Numbered from the stretch's first letter, positions 24,160 to 35,697 are shown. The stretch is DNA of 64,000 nucleotides from Larix kaempferi (GCA_027924585.1 BSBM01000186.1:3162001-3226000), one strand, 5' to 3'. Translations and numbers: made by a program. The notes: generated by a model from the letters alone, not told the origin.

Positions 24160-26066
24160 TGTAATGCCCCTAAAATGACTATGGACTTTAACAGCACCTG
24201 TCGAGTGACCCGGCGGAACAGACTTCAATAAAGTGGCCCTTCGAGTTAGGATGTGTCTTAATAAGGGAGAATCACCTGATGATGTGCATGACTATAGTTG
24301 ATAAATGAATTAACGAATTGAATTATATGTGTTGACTGGGATAATTGATTGATCAATTCTTGCTTAAATGCTTAGCCTTGATTGGTCAAGTCAAAGTATA
24401 GTAGGACAGTTACATCCCTAGCTTTGTGACTTGGGAGGACGCACCTGAGATGTGTCATAGCTTTCTGCATTTATTCTGAACTTCGGGACGAAGTTCTAAA
24501 TAAGTAGGGGTGTATGTAGTGCCCCTAGACTACTGTAGACATTGAGGGCACTTGCTTAGTGACCCGACTGTTTGAAACATTAATAAAATAATCCTTTGAT
24601 TTTATTTTGAGTATATTTATGATTACGATTGATTGTAAATCAATAAAATAATGATATATGTTTGTGAGAAATGGTGTAGCGACAGGTGAAACGGTTCACT
24701 GAAGGACACACAAAGGAATATGAAGGGTCATAGAGTACGGGTGAATCACACACAGGGGGAGCGACAACGATGTCGACTTCCGACAAGAATACCACGCATG
24801 AGCAGATAAGCACTGATCTGCTTACTCAAGAGGAATGCGTGAGGGCGTACGAGGTAGGCCACGATGGAGCTAGTCACGTACGAGTTGAGGGGCGCACAGT
24901 GAGAACGGACTCACTCCTCGGTGCCATTAGTCCCTAGATAGCATGTAGACGGAGGATGGATGGTAACGATTCCTAAAATCCCTACAAGAGTTCCCACAAG
25001 TCAAAATTGAAATATGGTGGCAGAAGGGCCCGACGATGCGGTATCCTGTCGAGAACGGAAAGAATGGACGCAAGCACCCAACGATGTGGTACCATGCCAA
25101 GGAATGGAAACCATGGATGACTGGACCCGACAGAGTGGTGCCATGTCAGGGAATTAAAATGAAGGAACGAGGAGCCCAACGGCATGACACCGTGATCCTA
25201 GTGAGTTTGATTGTTAAATTTAACTGCATAAAAACTTATAAGATTAACTCTAGATTATTACTTAGCAAATGCATAAAAATATTTTAGGCATTTGCACATG
25301 AATAGTTATTTTTGGTGAGCATCTAAAATAATAGAAATCATTATTTAGGAGCAAAATAGAATCCTAAGATTAGACACCTAGTCAACTAAAAGCTAGGAGT
25401 TAACTAAAGTATCTGGGGGACAAACTTGAGGAAACCTAGGGATTTAGGTGCATCTCCTAGAAAAGCTAACACTTGGATGGGTGAATGTTTTCTTTTAAAA
25501 TTTAAAAATAATTATATAATTGTGCATGAAGCGACATGTGTCGTAGGAGGTTTTCCTTTATAAGGAAGACATTGGGAAAGGGAAAAGGGCCCATAATTTG
25601 GACGATTGTCGTAATTTTCGAGTGCCTCAAAGACTTGCTACTATTTAAAGGGTTTGGCTAAGAAATCCTGGGGGGGAGGGGATACCCAAGCTGGATTTCT
25701 GAAAAACGTGTGTGAGCTCTACGACCCGAAGCTCGTGGGAGGCCATGCGACTGAAAGCATGAGCCTATGGTTGGGTGGCGAAGCTAATAGTTGCTTCGCC
25801 TATGGTTATACGAGCTTTTTCTGGAGGGATCCTATGAAAGATGCGGACGACAATGGACTAGATGGATTGGATTGACGACGACTACTCCTTCGATAGTGGG
25901 ATCGACCGACGAATGACAGGTATGAGGTTCCACTTGTATCTTCTTAAGGTAAATTTGTTTACTGTAATTCAGTTTTCTATCTTTGATATGTTCTAATCTG
26001 TGTCATATTATGTTGATGAGTTTCATATTAATTTTAGGGACAACCCCCCAAATGGGGGTCCCTACA
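24160..26066 (+). repeat. Element B 3' LTR (composite)
   Basis: Collinear with 16325-18235 throughout, including the extra head (24160-24514), the fossil PPT, the second LTR start at 24515 and the TATA box at 25559-25564. Ends ...GGGGGTCCCTACA. Confidence 0.92.
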
Positions 26067-26071
26067 TTTGG

Positions 26072-26614
26072 GGTATGAGAAGTTTGGAAGAGTTGGAAGA
26101 GTTTGAGAACTCTTGGAAGATTTGATACATAGCCTACTAGTGCATCACTGTTCTGTTCTTTGGGGGTCTCGGGCACGGAGGGCCAGGAGGCCATTTGCAT
26201 GGGACCGTTCAATGGTTTCCTGGGGCTAGGGAGCCGGCTAGGCCCCTAGTTGGCTAGGAGGTAAAACCGTGGTCCCGCTTTGGGCAATAAAGATGGAAGC
26301 AACTCGAGGAGAAGAAGAGGGAAGCTTGCTCAGTTTGGACTCCGTCACCATTCTTATAATGAGGTATTTTTCTTGTGATTTTAATTTGTTTATATGTTGT
26401 TGTAAACTTCTCATATGATGCTATTGCTACATGATTTATGATGTTAATTTATGTTGTGTGAATCACCTATGAAGTTTTAAAAAAATTCTAAGTTATTTGA
26501 TGCTATTGCATGTTGTTTATATATTGTTATGGTTACACATTGATTATATGCTGCTTAGTCACAAAATCTATGTTTAATTAGATTAAAATTTATAATTCCA
26601 ATGGAAGCATTACA
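26072..26614 (+). repeat. Element A 3' LTR, right part
   Basis: Collinear with the last 540 bp of the 5' LTR (about 4550-5090), ending ...GCATTACA and followed by the ATCAA duplication at 26615-26619. Confidence 0.92.
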
Positions 26615-26619
26615 ATCAA

Positions 26620-28063
26620 GCTTATGCATTACCGATTATGTTCTAACATCTCATCATTGCCTTGCGCACATTTTGCATGGTTGAAAGATAAAGTGATCAA
26701 ATCAATATCCCAAAGGTGGTCTTATGAGTAATTTCTTTTAGTTTCATGTCCATATGGATCTTGGAAAACTCCAAATCATAAACACCTTAGCTTAAATAAT
26801 AAGTAATGGATGTAGTTATGTTATTTTTTCATGCTCCTAGAGGCCTATAAAGAAAGTAGGGTCACTTCATTTCTCAAGTAGGGTCTCTTCATTGCTCTTC
26901 TAGTTTTTTTATAGAATTGGCACCCTTCAACAAAGGCCTAAATATCTACCACAAGGTCTTTTTCTTCTTATGAGACTCTAATAAACATGGCCCCCATGGT
27001 TAAAAGGGATTGTGGTATGCTCAACACATTAATATAAGATGCAGTTACTATGCATCATATGGATACACAAACCATATCCTCCCTTATATGGGTATCCACA
27101 AAATTGTTTAAATATATGGTTGTGTCTAAGTTCTATATTGTCATTTTATGATGAAAACTTGGTTCAATGTTTATGTTTATTTATTTATTTATAATGTTCA
27201 TATAACTTATTAGAAAATTACATTTGAAATGACAAAATATAGTTATGATTATTTTCTATTGAAATTACAATTTATTTGTCTTGCCAATAAGTTAAAACTG
27301 AACATTGTAAGCAATTGTAACGACAATATTTTCTTCAAAATGTCTTTGAAGTGTATATTTAATTTGTTATTATCAATTGAATTACAATTATTTTTTCAAA
27401 TTTTTATCATAAAAAGATTAAATTAATATATATCTTTAATGCAAAATTGAATTAAAATTAAGAATTATTTACTTTTGATGGCCAATTAGTGACTACAATC
27501 AATCTCCTCTCAACACCAACTTTAAGTCTTGGGATTCAAACCTTGCTGCACCAATATTATCGAAGTACTATACAGTCCAGTATTAGAATGGTTAAGCAAC
27601 ACAAATTCGCCGCAACACTTGGAGTAAAGGTTCATGGTGGTTGGGCTTCCAAAGAAGTTGCGCAACACTTGGAGTAAAGGTTGTGGTATCATTTTTCTCC
27701 ATTAAGCCCTTGGAATAGGAATGAGGCAAATGCTCTCTATCCCTCAATGTACAAACATCATCAGCAATAACTTCATCTGTAAGAATTTAAATTTAATCCC
27801 AGGAGTAGTTTTGCTAAGTATTGAGGGCTTTATAACTACCGAATCTACCTAACATCTTTACCAACAAAAATTACAATAGAATGAAAATACCTGTTTTACA
27901 TTAGTGTGCTAAGTAATAATTTTTACGTGCCTATGATGCAGGGCCAAAGGTGACCTGACCGATAACTGTGTGAGAGGGTAGGTTAATCTATGATTCTCGC
28001 TCGATGAAATTGGATGGAGAAAGAAATAGCAACTCGGAATTGTCATAGGCGTTACCATTTCCT
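26620..28063. other. Intergenic, AT-rich
   Basis: No recognisable gene. A 22-bp direct repeat containing 'gcaacacttggagtaaaggt' occurs at about 27611 and 27660. The right end adjoins the 3' end of the sugar-transporter pseudogene. Confidence 0.6.
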
Positions 28064-28879
28064 TTACCATTTTTTTTGTTTGGAATAATCATCTTCGTCA
28101 TCATCAATGAGGTCGGCATCGGTGACAAATCTCTTCCACATCCAACGCTTTCTCCACACTCTTTCCATCATCTGTTTGGTTGGTATATTCTTCATCTTAG
28201 GAATGACAAACAACAAAAATACGGACATAACCAACACCCAGCTAGTAAAGAAAAAAAAGATCCTGTATTTGAAATGGAAAAGCATTGACAAGAAGGCCTA
28301 TGCAATTGTAAACGTGAACAGGAGATTCATGCACATAGTCACACTATGTCCAGTAGACCTTGTTTCTAGTGAAAAGGTTTTCCTGCGAGTCAACCATCTT
28401 AGTGGTCCCCATGACCAGGAAAAGGATGATACGAAAATGCATACCAACAACACTACCATAACGGCCGTGGCATGAGGAATCTTTGACCCATTCTTCAACC
28501 CTGTTACCAAAAGGATCGCAATAATCACCTGCATTTACAAACAATATCCATATTACCCGTGAGAAGTATGGTTCGCTAGGCAATTAGAGAAGTAACTACC
28601 TCATGAGAAACAATTCCCAAATTAAAAAGAACAAATAACTAAAAGCAGGGCAATGAAATAGACTAACTTGTGAGATGAACATCTGCAGTCCTGCTTCAAA
28701 AGAAGCGCTCTTTGACCAACTTTATCGATCACATAGATGGAGATAATAGTGGATGCGACATTGACAGCTCCAGTAACAACAACAAAGTAAAGAGAAGCAT
28801 CATTCTTTAATCCCGAAGTTTGGTAGAGAACAAGAGCATAGAACATAATGTCATTGATACCAATAAACTGTTGGAAGAT
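28064..28879 (-). pseudogene. STP-type monosaccharide/H+ symporter pseudogene, last two exons
   Basis: The C-terminal part of a plant sugar transport protein (major facilitator superfamily, plasma-membrane hexose/proton symport). The first preserved exon (28668-28879) encodes 'IFQQFIGINDIMFYALVLYQ' and the following 'DKVGQRALLL' (family pattern FQQxTGIN...FYAPVL and VDrxGRR). It has an acceptor 'ttgcag' at 28880 and a donor 'gttagt' at 28667. A 139-bp intron (28529-28667) ends in 'atgcag'. The last exon (28064-28528) carries 'FSWSWGPLRWL' (family WSWGPLGWL), two membrane helices and a degraded PETKNIP motif ('PKMKNIP'). Defects are a one-base frameshift after 'RALLL', an in-frame stop near 28298, and loss of the conserved Gly in GPLGW. 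All exons for roughly the first 270 residues are missing; a gypsy element begins 196 bp upstream, within the intron. Confidence 0.85.
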
Positions 28880-29075
28880 CTGCAAACAAATGGTTATGAT
28901 AACATTTTTTATGCTTAATGAGATTTAAGAATGGATTATTTTCTTTTTATTCTGAAATGAGTGGAGATACATCATATGGGAGGTGGAGTACGAAAGATGA
29001 GTGGGCTTGTTCGAGTTAACACATAGCTTCTGAAGGTTCCACAGTTCGAACTCTAGCCCTCTGGAAGTTGCGTGA

Positions 29076-30017
29076 TGATGTAGGAGCATCGAGACCTAGG
29101 AAAAATAGTCAAAGATGATCTACAAAAGAAGTCGACCAGGGGGGTTTCTGATGACCACTGGTGCGAAAGAAGTAAACTGGCAGTTGAGCAGAAGTTGTTG
29201 ACATGCGGTCTGTAGGAGAAAGGTCGAGAGTCGACAAGTATAATGTCGACAGATGACAAGATGGCAAAGAAAGAGGTTTGGTGTCAATGGGTTTTCGAAC
29301 AACGACACCGACGGATTGCAGTGAAGTCTAAGTGTGGAGGACGAGGCAAATTTGAATGGAAACTGTGGAAGTTAAGTAAAGCCGACAAGTCAGGTCGAGG
29401 GATGATGAAGTGCAGTATGGTCGAGATATGGGACCGATAACTATAGCAAAGTGAGAGAAGCACAGGAGTCAAGGTGAAGTACTTAGCAACTGTTGGAGGT
29501 TGTTGAGGAAGTTATGAGCAGTTATGAAGGTGGTTGGTATCATGATAGATGTCACCACAGGTAGAGGTTGTGTAGCACGACTAGAGGGAGCTGACTACTG
29601 CAAGTCTGTAGGATCTAGAGAATTCAACGGACAAAGGAAGAGTGTCTCAGGGAAAGGAGTGAGCCTCAGGAAGAGAAGCAATGGAGCAGAGTAGAAGAGT
29701 AGTGCAAAGGCATAGAGGAAGGGATCATTCATCCATTTCTAAGTGAGTTATTTCATTTAGCAGAGACCATGAGAGAGAGAAATATCACACATAGATGAGA
29801 AAAAACTGAGAGAAACATAGTTTCATTTCTATATATTGTAACAGGCTAAGGCCGACTAGTTTCATAGATTGCTTTGTAGTTAAACATTATAATTTGATTC
29901 AGTTTAATAGAATCCAGCTTCTGCCATTCAGTTCACATCTAGTTCTTGTGAGAACCTGTGTGTTGTTGTGTGTCATATTTAAGCAAGAGGCCCCTTGTCG
30001 GGACTAACCTTGCGTCA
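29076..30017 (+). repeat. Gypsy element 5' LTR
   Basis: 942 bp, aligned with 34738-35692 across its length: shared 'gacctagga', 'gtcgaccagg', 'ttctgatgacca', and the 3' end 'aagcaagaggcccctt'. A TATA-like TATATA at about 29830-29835 precedes 'ttgtaacagg'. Confidence 0.9.
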
Positions 30018-30020
30018 GTT

Positions 30021-30094
30021 TGGTATCAGAGCCAAATCATCTTGTGAGCAAGAGAGACAATGATACCAACCTATCTATCGTTAGTTTGGTATCA
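30021..30094 (+). promoter_or_regulatory. Tandem primer-binding sites (initiator tRNA-Met)
   Basis: TGGTATCAGAGCC occurs at 30020-30033, just after the LTR, and again at about 30082-30094. In both cases it follows 'agtt' (phrase 'agtttggtatcagagcc'). The first is in the usual place; the second is an exact copy about 62 bp downstream. Confidence 0.85.
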
Positions 30095-30136
30095 GAGCCC
30101 GGAGAAGAATCCGATTGATCAGTTGAATACGAAGAG

Positions 30137-31170
30137 ATGGAAGAGCCTCTATGTGCATGAACAAATGTAGCTGCGGTTGGGTAGATTTGTGCACAGGTTT
30201 GAAGTTTGACCAGTGAGGTCGCAACGATCAAAGAGAGCCAAATACGTGGTTGTGTTCCTGATGCACTTGACCATAATGATGAGGAATTCGAGGAAGTGGA
30301 AGCACGGGAAGCAACAAAGGAAGAGCCAGAAGACAGATTCATCAAGATTCTAACAGAGATGGGAGGTTAGACAAAGATGGATGTACCTACCTACTCAAGA
30401 AGTCTGGATTCAGAAGACTTGATAGATTGATTCATAGAAATGTAGAAATACTTCGACATAAAGCATATAGAGGATCCTAAACGGGTTAAAATTGCATGTA
30501 TGAGGTTGAAGGGTCATGCCTCATTGTGGTGGAACAATGTGCAGGCTGACAGAGTCAATAAAGGCAAGGAGAAAATCAAGTCTTGGGATAGGATGGTTTC
30601 CAAGATGAAAGGGAAGTTCCTTCCCAGTGACTATGTGATTTCCTTGTTCAAAAAGCTGCAAAAATTTTGACAGAAAGAGATAACCGTGAAGGAGTACACA
30701 AAAGAGTTCTATAGACTGTCGATTCAGTCTGGTCGAACCAACGAAGGCGAAGAAGCTGTTGTGAGATATATAAATGGATTGAAGTATTCCATATAGGACT
30801 AGTTGATCCTGTCGAGGTTCAGATCGGTCGGTGAAGCCTATCAACTAGCTCTGAAGCCAGAAGAGAAACTGTCAAGGATAAATACGTCGACCAGAGGTAG
30901 GATGACAGGTCAAGGTGCAAAGACTGTTTCCACAAAGGGCCAAAGTAGCGGAATCAAGAGAGAAGCCATCAAAGATAAATGATGTGCAAAAGGGACAACG
31001 ACCAGAGAAAGAATGCAGGGAAAATGATGGGATGGTCGAGAGACCCATGGTCAGGGTGCGTATGGTCGAAATTGTCCAATAGACAAGAAAGGAGCTGACA
31101 AACCAGCTGTAGTCTGTTATAAGTGTCGCAGAGTGGGACACAAATCCTATGAATGCCCATAGAATCTACA
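30137..31170 (+). pseudogene. Gypsy gag remnant with CCHC zinc knuckle
   Basis: From about 30468 one frame reads like a Retrotrans_gag capsid domain ('RLKGHASLWWNNV', then 'VKEYTKEFYRLS'), with stops near 30670 and 30795. A different frame at about 31112-31156 carries the nucleocapsid knuckle C-Y-K-C-(4)-H-(4)-C ('CYKCRRVGHKSYEC'), immediately followed by a stop. The Gag start is uncertain; the first ATG after the PBS (about 30137) meets a stop after seven codons. Structural protein of the virus-like particle in the family; non-functional here. Confidence 0.75.
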
Positions 31171-31179
31171 TGTGATGGA

Positions 31180-32072
31180 TGAGTCGAAACCCAGACATCG
31201 AAGAGATGAGCAAGTCAACGAGGGGACAAAATCAACATCTGAAAATGGAAAAGAGGGTAGAGGAAGAGGTTGAACTATGAAGGCCGGGAGAACGTTGGTT
31301 CAGGATGACCAATGGGACGACAAGGAGTTGACACAGCGAAAGGCTATCTTTCAGACTTGAGTGTTGATCAGTGACAGGTATTGTAAGACCATAGTCGATG
31401 GTGGAAGTACATAGGATCTTGTGTGTGACAAAGGTCATCAACAAGTTGGGTTTGAGATGTCAGGAACACCCAAATCCATATAAGATATCATGGTTGCAAA
31501 AAGGACATCATGTCAAGGTAACCAAATAGTGCCTGATAAAATTCAATGTTGGGAAGCTTGAAGACAGTCTACTGTGGGACATAATCCCAATGGATGCTTA
31601 TCATTTGTTGTTAGGGAGACCATGGCAATATGTTTGGAAGATTATCTATGATGGTCGAGCCAACAAAGTCATAGTGTGGAAAAATGACACGCAAAGGATG
31701 CTAAAGCCGAAGTAGGAGGATCAAGTTGACTGCAAGTAGGGTGAGAGCAACTATTGGGAGAATCGAGTGATGATGTGCTCAAATAGGGAATTCCTCATAG
31801 AGGAGGAGGTACAGTCGGGATGTTTCACCATCATTCCGAAGGGACCATGTGTCGAGAGGTAGATGATGGAGAGGATTCTGGTTGAATTCAAAGAGAAGCT
31901 TGACGAGATCCAAAGCATAGTAGTAGTCGATGAGGCATCGACTAGATTGGCATCAACGAGAAGCATATCCCATCATATCAAATTGATTCCAGGATCGAGT
32001 TTTCCAAACAAGGAACCACATAGAATGAATCTGATAGAGGGTTAGGAACTCAATCAGTAAGTCCAGGAGTCG
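31180..32072 (+). pseudogene. Gypsy protease and gag-pol linker remnant
   Basis: The aspartic-protease active-site pattern appears as 'TIVDGGST' at 31388-31411, in the same frame as the zinc knuckle, and is followed at once by a stop. Downstream, about 31863-32045 is open in the RT frame ('SSFPNKEPHRMNLIEG', corresponding to the sequence that precedes RT in gypsy pols). Two stops then lie just before the long RT frame (near 32043 and 32058). The canonical active site is DTG/DSG; DGG is probably a mutation. Confidence 0.65.
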
Positions 32073-33572
32073 TTGGACAAAGGATTGATAAGAGAGAGTC
32101 TGATCCCATGTGCAGTACCAACTGTACTAGCACCGAAGAAGGGTGGAGAATGGAGGATGTGTACAGATTCCAGAGACATCAACAAGATCATGATAAAGTA
32201 CAAGTTCCCATTTCCCAGGATGGATGACTTGATGGACTGCTTGAGTGGAATGAGATACTTCACCAATATCTACCTGAATAGTGGTTATCACCAGATTAGG
32301 GTTAGAGAAGGAGATGAATGGAAAACAACCTTCAAGACGAAGGAAGGACTGTATGAGTGGTTAGTCATGACAATTGGATTGACTAATGCACCTAGTACAT
32401 TCATGCAGTTGTTGAGTGAGGTGTTGAAGCCGTTCTTGGGAAATTTCATCGTAGTGTATCTAGATGACATCCTGATATTTAGTCGAACCAAGGTTGAACA
32501 CTTGGAGCATATTCGACAAGTATTGCGGAAGCTGCAGGAAGAGAAGCTGATGGTGAACCTACAGAATTTTTTCTTCATGAAGGAAGAACTGGTGTACTTG
32601 GGATTTGTAATCTCAGTTAAAGGGTTGGTGATGGACCCAGAAAAGGTGAAGGTTATATTGGAGTGGCCAGAACCAACAAGCACGACAGGAGTGCGAATTT
32701 TTCATGGACTTGCTAGTTTCAATCGAAAGTTCATTAGAGGATTCAGTCGGATATGTGCACCATTGACCAAGTGCATGAAGAAAGGGTATTTCAAGTGGAT
32801 AGAAGCCACCCATAAATCTTTCAACAAGTTGAAGAAGAAGGTGACTGAGATCCTAGTGTTAGTGCTCCTAGATTTCGACAAATTTTTCCAAGTCGATTAT
32901 GATGGAAATAAAATGGAAATAGGATCCGTGTTGAGCCAGAAGGGTCGACCAATTGCATTCTTCAGCGAGAAGTTGGATGAAGTGAAGCAAAAATATTCAT
33001 TCTACGACCAAGAGTTCAATGCTATTGTCCAAGCGTTGAAGAAGTGGAGGCATTATTTATTGCCCAAGGAATTTGTGTTGTACACAGATCACCAAGCACT
33101 GAGGTACCTGAATACTCAGTCGAAGTTGAACAAGCGACACATGAAGTGGGTCGAATTCTTCCAGGCATATACCTTCATGTTGCAACATAAGTCAGGAAAG
33201 TTGAACAAGGTTGCCGATGTGCTGAGTCAAAGGGTTGAATTGCTGAACACGATGACAGTTCAGGTGACAAGAATAGATTCATTGAAGACAGATTATGAGA
33301 CGGATGAATATTTTGTGAAAGCATGGAAGGCGAGTCATGAACCGTGGAGTGTTGATAGGACGCCATACTTGGATTATTTTATCAAAGAGGGATACCTATT
33401 CAAGGGAAAACAGTTGTGTATTCCCATAGGATCTGTAAGAGAGAACCTAATCCGAGAGATGCATAGTGGCATATTAGCAGGTCATTTTGGTATCGACAAG
33501 ACCAAGACGTTTGTCGAAGAAAAGTATTACTGGCCAGGAATGATGGAAGATGTTTGTAAATGGGTAAGATAG
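32073..33572 (+). pseudogene. Gypsy reverse transcriptase-RNase H region
   Basis: The best-preserved part of the element: 499 open codons. RT begins in its fingers ('PCAVPTVLAPKKGGEWRMC'), then 'RDINKIM', 'GYHQIRV' and 'GLTNAPSTFMQL', and the catalytic 'VYLDDILIFS' near residue 128. A gypsy RNase H follows ('YSFYDQEFNAIVQALKKWRH', 'LYTDHQALRYL'), although the usual first catalytic VDAS is read as 'VDYDG'. The frame ends in the H2C2 zinc domain of integrase (H-x-H visible at 'GILAGHFGI'), where a stop falls before the two cysteines. It is one exonless frame of a formerly longer polyprotein, not a complete enzyme. Confidence 0.9.
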
Positions 33573-34534
33573 TGTCGAGCTTGCCAGTTAGCAAAGGGAA
33601 TAAGTTAGAATACAGGGGCTGTATGCACCGTTACCAGAGCCGAATACCCCATGGGGGCACCTAAGCATGGATTTTTTTTCTAGGATTTTCGAAGATGCAT
33701 CAAGGTAATGACTCAATCTTTGCTGTAGTTGACAGATTTTCAAAGATGGCACACTTTATTTCATGTTAGAAGACAAGTGACACCACAAGAATTGTTGTAT
33801 TATTCTTCAAGGAGATAGTCAAATTGCATGGGTTGTTGACGAGTATAACATGAGACAGAGATACCAAGTTTATGGGTCATTTTTGGAGAGCCCTATGAAA
33901 GAAACTGGACACGAGGTTGCAGTTTAGCTCGGCATATCATCTGCAGATAGATGGATAGACCGAGGTGGTGAACAGAAGTTTGGGAAACCTTTTGATATGT
34001 TTGACGAACGATAGACCCAAGAAGTGGGAGAACGTGTTGGTGCAAGCAGAATTCACGTATAACAACTCTATGAATCGATCGACAGGTATGAGCCCATTCT
34101 AGATTGTTCAAGGACGAAGCCCACATGTAGTGGTGGATTTGGTCGAGATACTGGCAAAAATCAGGAAGAATGCGGATGCAAAAAAATTCGGAGAGCATAT
34201 GAAGGAAGTGCATGATGATGTGCGAAAGCGCATTGAGAGGAGCAACAAAACATACAAGTTGAGAGCCAAAAGAAAGAAGAGGCTACAGTCATTCAGCGAG
34301 GGAGACTTAGTCTATGCACACTTGTGGAAGGATAGATTTTCGACAGGAACGTATAACAAGTTGAAGCGGAAGAGGATTGGAACATGTAAGATTCTGAAGA
34401 ATATTTTGGACAATGTTTATGTGTTGGAGCTACCGAAGGATTTGAGCATATCACCTACATTCAATGGCTCAGTTCTGTACAAGTATGAGGAAGGTTCAAC
34501 TAGAAGCAGTGCGGAAGTGTCGAGTATCGACTAG
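33573..34534 (+). pseudogene. Gypsy integrase remnant
   Basis: The cysteines of the H2C2 domain ('CRACQLAKG') lie just after the stop at 33572. The catalytic core follows in shifted frames with several stops: '[13 protein letters not shown]' at about 33728, 'TDRDTKF'-like sequence near 33860, and 'VNRSLGNLL' near 33970. At least two frameshifts lie between 33600 and 33730. From 34130 a 134-codon frame holds the C-terminal domain ('RKRLQSFSEGDLVYAHLWK', the GPY/F-like region). The family enzyme inserts the cDNA into chromosomes; this copy cannot. Confidence 0.8.
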
Positions 34535-34557
34535 ACAATGAAGATTCCAGGTCAACA

Positions 34558-34724
34558 CGACAAGGAGGAAATCATTGAAGTGTTAGAAGAACGCAAAGTT
34601 GGGTGCACGTGAAGTTCATGAAAGAAAGAGTACTTAGTCCAATGGAAGGATGATGAGTTGCAGGAGGCGACATGGATTTCCGAAGAAGAATATAGGAGAC
34701 TTCCAGAGCAGTGGATTTCTTTTT
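34558..34724 (+). pseudogene. Chromodomain remnant of the gypsy pol
   Basis: After 'EEIIEVLEERKV', a stretch with two stops leads to 'KEYLVQWKDDELQEATWISE' and 'EYRRLPEQW', then a stop just before the PPT. The YLVQWK...ATW pattern is the chromodomain that defines plant chromoviruses and is thought to steer integration towards modified histones. It is broken by stops near 34610. Confidence 0.75.
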
Positions 34725-34737
34725 AACCTGGGGAGTC

Positions 34738-35692
34738 TGATGCAAATGCATCGGGACCTAGGAGAAATAGTTGAATATGATTGACAAAAGACGTCGACCA
34801 GGAGGATTTCTGATGACCATTGGTGTGGAAGAAGTAAACTAGAATCCGAAGGTAGGAAGTTGAGCAGAACGTGTCAACATGTGGTTGACAGGAGAAAGGT
34901 CGAGAGTCTATAATTTTGATGTGGACATATGATAGGATGACAGCGAAAGAGATCGGGTGTCGACGGGTTGTCGAACAATGACACCGACGGATCATGACGA
35001 AGGCCAAATGTGGAGGTCGAGGCATATTTGACTAGAAGTCATGGAATGTAAGTAAATACGACAAGTCAGGTCAAGGGATGATGAAATCAAGTATGGTCAA
35101 GACATGGTACCGACAACTGTAGCAAAGTCAGAGAAGCGTAGGAGTCAAGGTGAAGTACTTAGCAGCTGCTGGAGGTTGTTGAGGAAGTTATGAGAAGTTA
35201 TGAAGGTGGTTGGGATCATGGCAGATGTCACCACAGGTTTAGGTTGTGCAGCACGACCAGAGGGAGCTGGCAACTGTAGGTCTGCAGGATCTGGAGAATT
35301 CGGCGAACAAAGGAAGAGTATCTCGGGGAACAGAGTGAGCCTCGAGAAGATCAGCAACGGAGCAGAGTAGAAGCACAGTGTGAAGGCACCGAGGAAGGGA
35401 TCATTAATCCATTACTCAGCAAGTTCTTCATTCAGTAGAGACCATGAGAGGGAGGAAGATCACACGCAACTGAGAACACACTAAGAGAAACATAGTTTCA
35501 TTTCTGTATATTGTAACAGGTTAAGGACAATTAGTTTCATAGATTGCTTTGTAGTTAAAAATTGTAATTTGATTCAGTTTAATAGAATCCAACTTCTGGC
35601 ATTCAGTTCACATCTAGTTCTTCTGATCACCTGTGTGTTGTTGTGTGTCACAGTTAAGCAAGAGGCCCCTTTTCAGGACAGACCTTGCACCA
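34738..35692 (+). repeat. Gypsy element 3' LTR
   Basis: 955 bp, preceded by the purine-rich 'cctggggagtc' as PPT. Aligns with 29076-30017 but with many substitutions and small indels. Confidence 0.9.
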
Positions 35693-35697
35693 GGTGA

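Larger units (their letters stand above)
16325..26066 (+). mobile_element. Element B: non-coding (LARD-like) LTR retrotransposon inserted in the 3' LTR of A
   Basis: 9,742 bp, bounded by LTRs of 1,911 bp (16325-18235) and 1,907 bp (24160-26066) that look about 98% identical, and by the 5-bp duplication TTTGG (16320-16324 and 26067-26071). A primer-binding site and a PPT are present. The 5.9-kb internal domain encodes no recognisable gag or pol; it is AT-rich and dominated by old degenerate repeats. The element is therefore non-autonomous. Removing it and one TTTGG rejoins the 3' LTR of A exactly as in its 5' LTR, which proves that B inserted after A. Confidence 0.92.
2813..26614 (+). mobile_element. 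Element A: non-coding (LARD-like) LTR retrotransposon, nested host of B and C
   Basis: Two direct copies of a 2.28-kb LTR bound this element: 2813-5090 and 14589-16324 continued at 26072-26614. ATCAA flanks it on both sides (2808-2812 and 26615-26619), the expected 5-bp target-site duplication. A primer-binding site matching initiator tRNA-Met follows the 5' LTR, and a purine-rich tract precedes the 3' LTR. The internal domain, once the solo LTR is removed, is about 7.8 kb of AT-rich DNA with no recognisable gag, protease, RT, RNase H or integrase, so mobilisation must have depended on proteins from another element. The box 'aacttcgggatgaagttt' just before the PPT, and an LTR starting TGTAAC(A/G)CCCC, resemble the Del/Tekay group of plant Ty3/gypsy chromoviruses; that affiliation is inferred. 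The two LTRs look about 98% identical by eye. Confidence 0.88.
29076..35692 (+). mobile_element. Decayed Ty3/gypsy retrotransposon (chromovirus)
   Basis: LTRs at 29076-30017 (942 bp) and 34738-35692 (955 bp), starting TGATG and ending ...CA, bound a 4.7-kb internal region. Its order is gag, CCHC knuckle, protease, RT, RNase H, integrase, chromodomain, which is the gypsy order (integrase after RT). The flanking bases CGTGA (29071-29075) and GGTGA (35693-35697) match at four of five positions and are probably a mutated target-site duplication. LTR similarity is visibly lower than for the other elements, and every domain carries stops or frameshifts, so the insertion is old and dead. Confidence 0.92.

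Noticed and set aside
25654-25875. 73-codon frame 'MAKKSWGGGDTQAGFLKNVC' as a gene
   Set aside because: It begins in a G run inside LTR B; the other LTR copy (17.8-18.0 kb) and the solo LTR C break it, so it is not conserved.
29076-29500. Genes in the gypsy LTR (several 60-100 codon frames on both strands)
   Set aside because: The frames are not shared with the second LTR and overlap each other; LTR sequence is non-coding.
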